Shown in pieces: positions 1-9,874 of a DNA stretch of 47,721 bases. The first letter of the stretch is position 1. Each line of letters opens with the position of its first letter. Source of the stretch: Zygnema cylindricum (lineage: Eukaryota; Streptophyta; Zygnematophyceae; Zygnematales; Zygnemataceae); assembly GCA_037447655.1 (NCBI GenBank), contig JBBHKE010003236.1, forward strand, positions 1 through 47,721, read 5' to 3'. Under the pieces are notes generated by a model. That model searched no databases, had not been told where the DNA came from, and worked only from the letters and a program-made list of their open reading frames with translations. The translations under genes were made by a program, and so were the position numbers.

Positions 1-1414
1 CCAGCTGGAGGTGAGATTTTATTTGTTGTATTCATTGGCAAGCAGGAGTATAGATCACAATTGTTATTTTGGCGAGGAAAAACTCGTGTTTTTTTTATTG
101 ACGTTTATAATATTTTTGTCGACATTTGTTTGTCGTCTTGTGAGGAAGTTGTATTTTTTTTGGCTTTACCAGGGTTTCATGGTCGCGTCAGACATTTCAT
201 CACCTGGAGAAGCTACTCGATATGAAATAAATTCTATTCTAAACAATTCCTATGGTTTTGGTTTTCCAGATACTAGTTGCCAAACAGGAGAAGCTTCAAC
301 ATGATTTGAACGTTGTTCAAGAGGGCTCAGAAAAGTCAAAAGCAAAGCTGCCAGAAGTGCAACTAAAATTATTGCACTCGGTGAAGTCACGAAAAGAGTT
401 CAAACTCCGTTGTGATGATATGAAGCTTTTGAGGTATACCATGATGAAAGAGAGAGCAGAGGAAGCTGATTTACAAACAAAGCTGAATGTAGTGGGAATG
501 GATATCACAAAAAACAGAAAAATGGTTGCGGATTTGGAGACAGCATTTGAGGAAGAGAGAAAATTGGCCATGACTCATTGTGAGAGTCTGCGGTCTCTGT
601 CTTTGGAAAAGAGAGGGAAAATAGCGGCTGCCCTTAAACAAGTACAACATGGAGAAGGTGGCATCATTGGCGAACGCGGCCAAGGCATTAGACGAGAAAG
701 CGGATGAACTGCAGATAAAGTACGGTTTCAAACTACCGATGTTGGAGCTGAAACCTGGTTTCCAATAAATAGCAGAATCGGTTTTTCCGGTGTTTTTTTG
801 GGAAGACTGGCTGGAGTTGTAGCTTTTCAACTGTTATTCCAACTGGAGTTAAGTTTCACCTGAACAAAAACTGCGTTCTCACGTGTGATCATATAAAATA
901 GTGCACAATTTTTTCCTTGATTGGTAGAAGTACATTTGTTTGTTATGTCCTTGAATCCAAAAGATACAAAATGGCTTTGTTCTTGTAGGTATGCATCCGA
1001 TTTGTTGCTGTTTGTTTGTAGTTCTTTTCTCATTTCATTTTTGTTAACCGAATTTGTATGCAATTTTCAAATACTCTAATGTGTATAGTCTTAAGTCTCT
1101 CTTTTTTTAAAGTTAAAGCTAGAAATGCAAGAAATATGATTCCAAAAGATTAATTGAGGACGGGGAACAAACTATACAACAAAGTAATTAACGTGTATAC
1201 CTTTTATCCTCATTCTTTACAGCTGAACAACCCTTAAAAATTCACTTTTAAAACCTTTTCTGTGCCATACTGTCTCTTATTTTGCAATTTAGTACTTTAT
1301 GATCATCTGCACTTGTTGAAACATTATTCTCATGAGTGTTGTCATTTCGTATTGTTTGGGCGTTCACCTTTTTTTCCTTAATGTTTAAAGCAAGTGTAGG
1401 CCAATAATGAAAAT
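1..1414 (+). pseudogene. 3' end of a pseudokinase/coiled-coil gene, frameshifted copy 1
   Basis: Only the last 10 bases of one exon (1-10), an intron with GTGAG donor (11-269, acceptor ending TTTCCAG) and the final exon from 270 lie in the window. The final exon matches the last exon of the gene at 7502-9199 nearly throughout and encodes a charged helical region predicted to be coiled coil. Compared with that copy there is one extra C at about 631-633, so the frame shifts: as read, translation ends at 707 with an unrelated tail of about 20 residues, whereas the original frame continues to a stop at 766-768. Similarity to copy 2 continues through the 3' flank to about 1414 (partner about 9874). 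Either a pseudogene or a paralogue with an altered C-terminus; the kinase-like part lies outside the window. Confidence 0.75.
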
Positions 1415-1879
1415 TTGGGTGGGGAGAATACTGACATCACTACTTGGAGTGATGCCAGTTATGGTGATGCTCCGATGAGGAGATGTACTTCTGGATATGT
1501 ATTATATGTGGGTGATGGGGCTTGCTGTTGGAGTAGCAAACAGCAAAAGGTTATTGCTCAGTCCACCATGGAGGCTGAGTATATGGCCTCTTGCTCTGCT
1601 GTAAAAGAATTGATGTGGGTCAAGTCTTTGCTTGGTGAGCTTGGTCACCTTAAGAGTGGTGTGCAGAATTTTTTTTGTGATAATCAGGCAGCAATCGCTA
1701 TTTTTGCCAATCCTAAACATCATTTTAAAGCCAAACACATGGACATCAGACTCAGCTTTGTTAGAGAGAAAGTAGAAAACAAAGTAATCAGTTTAGAGTA
1801 CCGTTCATATAGCGAGATGGTAGCAAATATGATGACTAAACCTGTGAGCTTATTTTTTGCATGGAGAAGTGTGGTCTAA
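1415..1879 (+). mobile_element. Ty1/copia retrotransposon fragment, RNase H end of pol
   Basis: An uninterrupted frame of about 154 codons matches the C-terminal RNase H of plant Ty1/copia polyproteins. Recognisable blocks are WSDASYGD, RRCTSGYV, WSSKQQKVIAQST, EAEYMA, a CDNQAAI block, KHMDIR and an LEY...ANMMTKP tail. In the family the Asp and Glu of SDA and EAEY and the Asp of CDNQ form the active site, and all are present. Reverse transcriptase, integrase and gag are absent upstream, where the sequence is instead the flank of the duplicated pseudokinase gene, so the element is 5'-truncated. The first codon listed is not a true start; the frame simply opens at the breakpoint. Confidence 0.92.
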
Positions 1880-1900
1880 TATAAAAGATTGACTAGAAAA

Positions 1901-2785
1901 CAAGGGGACTGTAGAAATTGATGGTTCATTTTTAAGGTATTTTCTAGGTCTAAATTAAAATACAGAAAGAAGCCGAGGCAGTCTATCTCTAACTTCTCTC
2001 TCCAACTCCCACACATGTCGCAGTCACTCGAAGTTGGAGTGGAAGTTAGAGCCATGGCTGCCTAGGCTATCTAGAGGTTTACGGGAAATAGATTAGTTTA
2101 TTTACCGATACGTTTATTTACTAAAAGGATAGATGTCGAAACCAGAATTTGATCATAATACCTGCAGAATGTTACATAGCCGGTAGCCGGAAGTCCTAAC
2201 TGTTAAGTCTAAGACTAATGATATATAATATAGGGTTTGATATTTTATTAAAATATTATTACGTAGGATAATTCATTTAACCGCAATTGTTTACGGGATA
2301 CATAGATCCAGATATGTAAAAGTACGGATTACGATATGTATAGGAAACTAGTACCGCGGATTTATTTATTTAACGAAACAAATAACGCGCAAGTATTTAT
2401 GACGGCTACGATTGAAATCTGCATTCAATCGGACGGCCGGGAAGAAAGCCAAGATCGCGGAAGAGAATCTCGGCGGTTTGTGGTCATCGCCACATCGGAT
2501 GACACGTGGCAAAATTACGTTGGATCGCGGCATCCTCGGGGATAACGGGACCAAACCCGGATATCATATGTGTCGACTTTAAGGCCATGTCGTACAGTTT
2601 CCGTATAAAAAGTACACCGGCAGCTGTACTTTTGTGTACCGAAGTGTAATATGATTGGTTCCGTACATCAGTAGATAAACTTTGTGAGAGAGATAGGACT
2701 TAGAAGAAAATTGGTAGATAGGACCCTCTCTTCAGAGAGCTTCTGTACAAAAGGTCAACTTGACCCTCCATAACTTACTGCTCAG
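1901..2785 (+). mobile_element. probable polypurine tract and 3' LTR of the copia remnant
   Basis: Just after the RNase H stop comes AACAAGGGGAC, a typical polypurine tract, followed at 1910 by TGTAGAAATTG, the expected TG start of a plant copia LTR. A TATA-like TATAAAA lies near 2605, fitting a U3 promoter. The 3' limit is a guess: a CA at about 2784 is one candidate, and no target duplication could be confirmed. No partner LTR is in the window. Confidence 0.5.
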
Positions 2786-3120
2786 GGGGGCAAATTCATA
2801 GATTCATTTTGCTATCGACTCAGAGGTGTCTTGCCTTGACAAGGGTGAAGGTGGTCAAAGTTTTTGTTTGCCAGGGTGGCAGCTATTTTTGCTGAAACAC
2901 AAAGGGGTCAAGGTTATCCTAGAGGCTTCTTGGAAGCTGTTCCACTCTGAGGACTTATGGAGGTCTCAGAGTTTTAGTGATGTGGTCCTCACGTATCCGA
3001 CTGGGACCCACGTTTCTTCTCGCGCGGCGGTACATACAAGGGTGGCGGCTCGGGACGCAGCAACTTCTAAGGAAAGAGATTATGCTCACTAAGACCCGGC
3101 GGACCATTTTGTGCCATTTG

Positions 3121-3467
3121 CCACATAAGTTTTTGGTACTTTGGACAAGTCCTTTGATGATTTCCTCTGCAAAAGTGCGAAGAAAACATTTGAGACTTGG
3201 GGTCCAGGAAGCCCTCCCCCTAGCCTTCTCGTCGCGTTTTACCGTCAACGAGTATCAATGGCTCTTCAACGAGCGCAAGCGGCGGCCCTTCTACGGCGGA
3301 GTACGGTGGCGGATGATCGGCGGGGCCTCCAGATCTTCCACCAAGGGATCCAATCCACATCCACGTTTTTCGGGGGTGTGAAGTTTAGCTTGTTAAGGTT
3401 GTGTAATTTTTTCCTTTGTTTAGTGTCATCTTTAGTATATTTGCTTAGTTTTGGCAGTTTTTTTTAG
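3121..3467 (+). CDS. unidentified reading frame with 3' UTR-like tail
   Basis: A frame of about 110 codons, running open into 3467, has a more balanced base composition than its surroundings (about 3000-3380 is GC-richer). Its middle is rich in Ala, Arg and Gln; the last 25 residues are hydrophobic and T-rich and may be non-coding. An AAATAAAG poly(A)-like signal follows at about 3592. I recognise no family. It may be the 3' end of a retroelement gene, for example a LINE, or a real gene exon. Overlapping frames at 2826-3092 and 2977-3381 are also open, so the coding frame is not certain. Confidence 0.2.
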
Positions 3468-3613
3468 ATAGATTTGGTGTCTTCACATGTTTTGTTTACC
3501 TTCTTTTCCTTTGGCTATTCTTTAGCAACAAGCGTCTATTTCTTTTTTTTGAGCCCCTTTGTACTTTGATGGATTTTTCCATCGCACTTTTTTAAATAAA
3601 GTTTGACTTTTTC

Positions 3614-3737
3614 CATATTGGCAAGATTCTCTGTAATGTTGTTTTCCGGAAAAAAATAAAATAAGAGGTACGGCGTAGTACATAGAGATCCGAATTTCTA
3701 TAAACAACCTCACTTTTCGTCTAATGGAACTTCGCCC
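3614..3737 (-). mobile_element. truncated Harbinger-type MITE end
   Basis: About 124 bp match, in reverse orientation, the terminal part of the MITEs at 33001 and 34434: the terminus reads GGGCGAAGTTCCATTAGACG on the - strand, followed inward by CGTAC-rich sequence and a GAAAACAACATTACA block. The + strand terminus is followed by TAA, the family's target triplet. The other end is missing. Confidence 0.7.
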
Positions 3738-3894
3738 TAATTCTTAGATGTTTTTAACGTTGTTTGAGGTACTGTCGAATTAGCGTTAAATAACTCTAAT
3801 TTGGACTTTTTTTAAACAGTGTAGTGTACAAAATGCGTCAGTCCGTACTAAAACTGCTCGTTATTTTGTACAATTGTACCAGAAGTGCGTCAGC

Positions 3895-4057
3895 TAACGG
3901 CGTCGACACCGGAAAGTGAGTGCGTCGATACTAAAAGATTTGATTCCTAGAGATAAAAGACGAGGGAAAATCGCGCGAACCTGTTCTCACAAGTTCAATC
4001 GTCGACTATGTGAACACACGCTATACCGGCTACACTATGGGAAAATAGAACCCAAAC
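3895..4057. repeat. dispersed repeat segment shared with 44570-44705
   Basis: Positions 3895-4040 match 44570-44700 at roughly 75-80% by eye, sharing the GGCGTCGACAC block, a CGCG(A)ACxTGTTCTCAC block and a TCGACTATG block. It is the host sequence into which the hAT element at 4058 inserted. No coding potential is evident. Confidence 0.65.
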
Positions 4058-5443
4058 CAGAGGTCGCAAAAGTCAAAATTTTAGATAACCGAAACTGACT
4101 GCTTTTTTTTTTTTCAAAATTTGAGTACCCGACGCCCGACCGGGTTATGTCACGCTCCATATATTGTTAACCGTTACCCGATACACGTTTACGAAAAAAA
4201 AAGTTAACCGAAACTCGATTTCTCGCGACTACCCGTACCCGCTCGTACCCGAATAAATACAAAATTAATGGTACATCTCCCTTAGGGTACGTCCCCATAT
4301 AATCGGTACTTTGATAAAGTATTTTGGACTGTAGTAAAGATTCTCCGTACTACTTTGAAGAGCGTCCCTATGTGCGAAAATGAAATCGGAACTTTGAGGT
4401 GACGGTTGTAGACTTAGGTACAACTTGTGACGATTGAAGCCGACTACGAAACTTCCGACGATTAGTGACGCCAACAAAAACAGCGACAGTGGTAGACGTC
4501 TAGATTTTTGTGAAATTGTAGATGTTTAGGGTTTGGGGACATTGTGACGTCATGCTCACTTGTGTCAACGTCGACGTCACTGATTCAATAGCTTTCCGCC
4601 ATGGTTTCCCGATTTCGTTTTTTCTACTCTTTTCAATCGACTTGCCATTAAAAAAAAACCTACAAATTGTCAAAAATAATATTTTTAAAAGATCTTTCAT
4701 TTTATACCAATATTGTTGTGTCTCATTCTAGAAAGTGTGAGATAAAAGCGACAGTGTGAAAGGGAGAGGGGAGAGGCGACGACGGCGCAAAATTTTGCAA
4801 AGGACCCCATGAATGAAAGTGGAGGTCCGAGACCCCTGCAATTTTTTTTCCGTACATCCGCGTGACGGGCACGGAAAAAATAGCGAGGACTCTCCCTCGT
4901 CCTAAAAGTTTTCCACGCTTGTGGCGCGTGCGTGGTTCGTTTTTCATTCGCTGTTTGGGCGGTACTTGAACTAAAATCACCCCCTCGAGGTGATTTTGGA
5001 TGAAGTTTTTTTTTGGGATGGATTCTCTTGCCCGGGGGTCGAAAAGGGGAAAACGCCTAAAAACGTTCACATTACGACAAACTTGCCGTACATCCAACGT
5101 ATGAATTGACGTTCACTCTACTTTGGTAAAAATGATTTTCTCGTACGGCTAAAGTTTTTGTCAAAGTTCCCTGAATTTTAGGGCAAAAAGACAGAGAAAA
5201 GTATATACTTTAATACATGGGGACGTACCCTTATACCTTCCACGATACCAAGATTACAAAGTACAGTAATGTTGGATAGCATTGACATTACAAAGCCTTC
5301 AATTTTTTTCGTTTTTTGCTTACCCGACCGTAACCGATTTTATTTGTTTTTCGTAAATCACCCGCCCGAATCCGTTCCGGATCCGACGCGGGTGGTCGGT
5401 TAACGGTCGGTTACGGTTTCGGTTAACCGTTTGCGACCTTCTG
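4058..5443. mobile_element. hAT-type non-autonomous element, interrupted by a nested insertion
   Basis: The ends are CAGAGGTCGCAAA (left) and, read inward from the right, CAGAAGGTCGCAAAC, both of the CAGxGGTCGCAA form common in hAT terminal repeats. A perfect 8-bp direct repeat ACCCAAAC flanks it (4050-4057 and 5444-5451), the target duplication length of hAT elements. Removing the nested element at 4285-5230 leaves about 437 bp, matching the copy at 11637-12104 from end to end. It has no transposase frame, so it would need a transposase in trans. Confidence 0.88.
4285..5230. mobile_element. Harbinger-type element nested in the hAT element
   Basis: The ends are inverted: GGGTACGTCCCCAT at 4285 and ATGGGGACGTACCC ending at 5230. 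TTA lies on both sides (4282-4284 and 5231-5233), the target triplet of PIF/Harbinger transposons. The hAT copy at 11637-12104 has TTA uninterrupted at the same point, so it serves as an empty site. The interior at 4467-4940 matches 42729-43220. No transposase is seen; the only long frame (4723-5097, - strand) resembles nothing I know. Confidence 0.9.
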
Positions 5444-5451
5444 ACCCAAAC

Positions 5452-5475
5452 ACTATTAGCGATACACGGTGTCCT
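5452..5475. repeat. solo terminal repeat of the TA-flanked MITE family
   Basis: CTATTAGCGATACACGGTGT directly follows the hAT target duplication and matches the right terminus of the MITEs at 36077 and 36327. The matching left end was not found, so it may be the remnant of a MITE that the hAT element split. Confidence 0.5.
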
Positions 5476-5552
5476 GTAGCTAATCGACCCTGTGTAATAT
5501 CGTGTAACTTCTATCGGTTGTACATCCTGTTAAAGAAATGCTGTGAAACCAC

Positions 5553-5780
5553 TTTCCCATAGTATCGCTATTTAGTGTTAATGTTTTTCTCAAATTTTTG
5601 CCACTAAAAAGCAACTTTTCTCCGTACACAATTGTCGGATTAAAGATCTTACCGTTGCGATTGAAAGCTAAGATTCCCATCTTCCGATTGGCGATCTCCA
5701 TGTAAAAATCGGACAAGTGCTTATGGAGAAGATGTTTTCAGTGGAGAAAAAACATTAACACTAATAGCGATACACGGACC
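5553..5780. mobile_element. TA-family MITE, degenerate ends
   Basis: The ends read GTATCGCTATTTAGTGTTAA (left) and TTAACACTAATAGCGATACA (right). The interior has the same landmarks as 36077-36309 and 28715-28929: TTTTCTCCGTACACA, a TTGCGATTGAAAG-like block, GATCTCCATG and a GGACAAGTG block. The outermost bases and the flanking TA are eroded. Confidence 0.75.
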
Positions 5781-5940
5781 CCGGGCGAACTCGTAAGAAA
5801 CTTAGTCTGTACTGGTCAAATTTGGTCGCTTACGATTTGTGTCGCTGCAGAGATAGAGTACGGTACGGTACAGTACGGTTAGTACTGGCCGTTTGTACTG
5901 TCTACTCATTTGTACTGTCTACTTGCTCCCTTTTTTCTCG

Positions 5941-6060
5941 AACAACTAATCTTCTCCCTTCTCCCCCTCTTCTTTTCCCTCTCCTTTTCGCACTCTTCTT
6001 TTCTCCTCTCTCCCTCCCTTCCCTCCCTTCCCCTTCACTGTCACTTTTCCCTGCCTTTTC
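5941..6060. repeat. pyrimidine-rich tract
   Basis: Almost pure C/T (CCCTCT-like words). The reading frame across it is an artefact of low complexity. Confidence 0.8.
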
Positions 6061-7501
6061 ACTAATTAGAGCATGTTCTCATGAGCATAACTCTGGCTGA
6101 GACGCTCAAGAGCCCCGATAAGCCTCCGCAATTTCCGGGTATGTACTTTTAGAACATAAATTTCGTCAACTTAACAGTTGTTTGTTTTGAATCTGAGAGT
6201 TTTTTTGGCACCTTAAGTCTGTGTCTTGTGAATTTATAAAATAAAGCTATTAAAACCCTAACAAAACCGTTTGATTTTTCTTTTCAGTGAAACAAATTGC
6301 ATGAAAGTCCAAAAATCAAGTCCATAATTTTTTTAATTTGTTTATTTTTTACTTAAAAAATAAATAAAATTAGTCCATAATTTTCCGTAAAGTACAGGAA
6401 ACTTAAATCCATGGACTATGGGTCTCCCTGGATCTTGAGGCCCATAGCATAGAGGTAAAAATAGAAAGGGAAGGGAGTTTTAATAACTGAATGTGGAAGA
6501 TGTATGTAATTGTCCACTAAGTTACATGCAAGCATTATGAAAGGGGACATAATGAGGTCCTCTTTTCCTCTCTCTTTCCACCCCCCCACTCTCCTTCTCC
6601 TTCCCCTCCCCCCCCCCCACACTCTTCCTCTCCCTCTCTCTCCCCTCCTCTCACATTCCCCTCTCTCGCCCTTGTTCGTGGACTTCTCCGGATCTCTTCT
6701 CCTCTTCTCCAGTTCTGGCGGAGACAACACCCACCATACCATCCTTCGGCTCCTTTTCATCCTGTCCCTCTCCCCGCCTCCCTCCCCTGCCCCTCCTTCA
6801 CTCACTTTGTTCCTGACGGCGCCCCCGCTTAAAACCAGCGCTTTTGCTCTTCCTCTCCTCTCCAAAATGATGGGATCTACTGATTTTCAGGGAAACATGC
6901 ATTCACTTTAGTTTTACCATGAGCTGTTGTTTTTTTTGGAATTGTTTTTTTGTTTTTTGTTTATAAACCATTCCGAATTGCGGACGTTCTCCAAACTGTT
7001 CAAAACTCACTTCGTTTTACGACCGACAAAAACAATAAAGGCAGTTTTCCTTTGTTTTATCCCTCTTTTTAATTCTTCGTTTCAAATCAACAAACAAGAA
7101 AGAATGACGATTCTTTAGATATTTAATAAAATATTTTGGGATTTATTTATTAGACCTATGCCATTTGCATCGTTTTGGTGCACTGCTATCCAAAGAAGTG
7201 AGGAAAGGAAGGGAGGGGAGGGAGAGAAATCCTTATCTTTTCTTTATCCCTCTCGCTCTCCCTCTCCTCTGGTTTATAGAGTAACAATAATGTTTAAAAT
7301 GTGGTTGCCGTACACAAAATATTTGCAAATGGAAGTTCAGATTCAGTTTGGTCTTCAAACAAATGCGATAGATGTCAAAGCGCGAGTTTAATTTAAAATT
7401 CAAAACGAATCCTGGCTAAAGCTAAATTTTATATTCGTATGCTTTAATAAAACATGGCCCCTCCCCATCCCTCCCCCATCCTCCTTCCCACCAGCTGACA
7501 G
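6061..7501. other. non-coding sequence upstream of pseudokinase gene copy 2
   Basis: It contains a C/T-rich tract (6552-6800), a short purine tract (7200-7227) and another pyrimidine tract ending at the acceptor-like ACAG at 7498-7501. Open frames here come from low-complexity sequence. Upstream exons of the pseudokinase gene may hide here, but none could be supported. Confidence 0.5.
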
Positions 7502-8186
7502 ATGCATGTGGGGCCCATCACTGTGCAGATGGAAGATGGCCTCAGTGGCCTCCGTACACTTTCACTCAAACAAGTAAAGAATCTCCACTATCCCTTTAAA
7601 AGGGCCGGTCCTTCTTTGTGGAATGGATACAAGGGGACGTTCGAGGGAGCTCCAGTTGTGGTCCTTATTGTGGAACCTTATCTCGATGTGGCCGATGCCG
7701 CAAGGAGGATGCTAAGTCTCAGTAATCCCCACGTGGCAAAGGTCAAAGGCTGGTGTCGCGACAGTAGAATCATTGTGGTGGAGGGAGGAGCAGGAGGGAG
7801 CCTAAAGGATAGGATCGAACGAGGTTTGGGATGGCAAGATTGTTGTCGGATAGCGAACGAGTTAGCACATGCAGTGTTGTACCTTAGTAGAGGAGGTTTT
7901 GCTGTGCTGACAGACTCCGAAATGATAACTTTTGATGACAACGACAATACAACGGTTGTTTACCCTCCGGCCCCTGCAGCATGCTTGTTTATGTGGTACC
8001 AATTTGGCATGATTCTAAGAGAAATGCTGGTGGGACCGTTGTATCATATTACCTCACAAGCTGAACTGAAAACGAATCTTGACCCTCGTGTGAAAGAATG
8101 GCCGAAGGTTGTGATTGACGAACTCACTAGACTCACTGCTAAGTGTTTGAGTGGGGATGTCACATCCATGGGTCTCCTCCTCTCTC

Positions 8187-8223
<37 letters not shown>

Positions 8224-9199
8224 CTTCTCCCTCTCTCTCCCCACATTCCGCACCAACCACCCCTTCCCCCCTCCCTCCCTCCCTCCTCCCCATGGCTCCT
8301 CTGATTTCCTTGAGTCTGGATAATCTGACATGTTTGCCTTTTGACCTCACAGGAAGGAAAACTTGACGAATGGAGACAACCTAATTTGGAGCAACTTACC
8401 GGATTGGATGCCAAGCTGGAGGTACGATTTTATTTGTTGCATTCATCAGCAAGCAGGTGTAAAGATTTAATAATTGTTATTTTGGGCGAGGAAAACCTTC
8501 ATGTCTTCATATTGACGTTTTTAAATATTTTTGTCGACATTTGCCTGTCTTCTTGCGAGGAGGTTGAGTGTCTTTTTTGGTGTTGCATGAGATTTATTTG
8601 GTTGTGTTACACATTTCATCACCTCGGGTAAGCTTTCCGGTATGAAATAAATTCAAGTCTAAAAATATTTTATTAATCCTATACTTTTGGTTTTCCAGAT
8701 ACTAGTTGCCGAACAGGAGAAGCTTCATCAGGATTTGAAGGTTGTTCAGGAGCGCGCTGGAAAGTCAAAAGCAAGGCTGTTAGAATTACATCAAGATATA
8801 TTGATAGCGGCGAACTCACAAAAGGATTTCACCCTTCTTTGCGATGATATGAAGCTTTTGGGGCAAACCATGAAGGAAGAGAGATCAGAGGAGGCTGAAC
8901 TCCGAAAAAAGCTGAATGCAGTGGATAAAGATATAACAAGAAACGAAAAAATGGTTGTGGATTTGGAGACAGCATTTGAGGAAGAGAGAAAAATGGCCAT
9001 GACTCATTGTGAGAGTCTGCGTTCTTTGTCTTTGGAAAAGAGAGGGGAAATTGCGGCCGCGTTAAATAAGTACGACATGGAGAAGGTGGCATCATTGGCG
9101 AATGAGGCCAAGGCATTAGACGAGAAAGCTGACGAGCTTCAGACAAAGTACGGCCTTAAACTACCAATGTTGGAGCTGAAACCTGGTTTCACTAAATAA
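7502..9199 (+). CDS. pseudokinase with C-terminal coiled coil, copy 2
   Basis: Three joined exons: 7502-8158, 8353-8421 and 8699-9199 (introns GT...AG, all phase 0), giving 408 residues from ATG 7502. A TGA lies two codons upstream in frame, so either ATG 7502 is the start or the exon begins at the preceding AG. Residues about 17-242 align with the plant U-box/RLCK kinase fold: WNGYKG glycine-loop remnant, GGSLKDR, a WQDCCRIANELAHAVLYL helix, LDPRVKEWP and LTRLTAKCL near the end. The catalytic residues are gone: the VAVK lysine position reads VVVLIV, HRD is replaced in the GGFAVLTD region and DFG is not found, so it is probably catalytically dead. The remaining 165 residues are highly charged and helical, likely coiled coil. 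No U-box or membrane segment is visible. A partner paralogue lies at 1-1414. Confidence 0.8.
8164..8300. repeat. (CT)n and CCCTCT tract in intron 1 of the pseudokinase gene
   Basis: A long CT dinucleotide run merges into CCCTCCCT words. It lies in the 8159-8352 intron and directly follows its GT donor region. Confidence 0.85.
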
Positions 9200-9874
9200 C
9201 AGAAAGAAGATTTTGCCGGTGTTTAACTGGAAGACTGGCTGGAGTTGTAGCTTTTCAACTGCTTTTTTAAACCAAAGTTAAATTTCACCTAACCAAAATC
9301 GCCCTTCTCACGTCCGATCGTGTAAAATAATTCACAATTCGTTTTCTTCATTCAGTAGGCGCACATTTGCTCTTTTTGTCCTGGAATCCAAAATGTACAA
9401 AACAGCTTCATTCCATAGGTATACACCGGTTAGGATTTTGTTGTTCTTTGTTCGTAATTCGTTTGTCGTTTCATTTTTGTTAGCCAAATTTGGTGCAACT
9501 TCCAGTTACTTTTGTGATGTGTATATAGTCTTTAGTCCTTTTTTTAGAGTTGGAAATGCAAGCAAAATGATTACAAAAAGAGAAATCAGGAAAGGGAAAC
9601 AAATTGTACAACAAAGTAGCTAACGTGTATACCTAACATTCTTTGCATAGCATTCTTTTCATTATCATTCTTTACAGCGGATTGACCCTCAAAAAATCAT
9701 TTTTTTATCCATTTCTGTGCCATACTGCCTCTTATTTTGCAACTTAGTACTTTGTGATCATATCATCAGCACGTCGAAACATTAGTCTCCGAAATGGTGT
9801 CATTTTGTATTGTTTGGGCTTTCACCTTTTTTTTCCTTTATGATAAAAGCAATGTTAGGCCAATAATGAAAATT
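8409..9874 (+). repeat. segmental duplication partner of 1-1414
   Basis: Exon end, intron, last exon and about 670 bp of 3' flank match window positions 1-1414 in the same orientation. Shared 3' landmarks are GGAAGACTGGCTGGAGTTG, TGTGCCATACTG and AGGCCAATAATGAAAAT. Coding and flanking parts have diverged visibly, so the duplication is not recent. Confidence 0.9.

Noticed and set aside
4723-5097. 124-codon - strand frame within the nested Harbinger-type element as a transposase
   Set aside because: No DDE motif or other transposase block is visible, and the related copy at 42729-43514 does not keep the frame.
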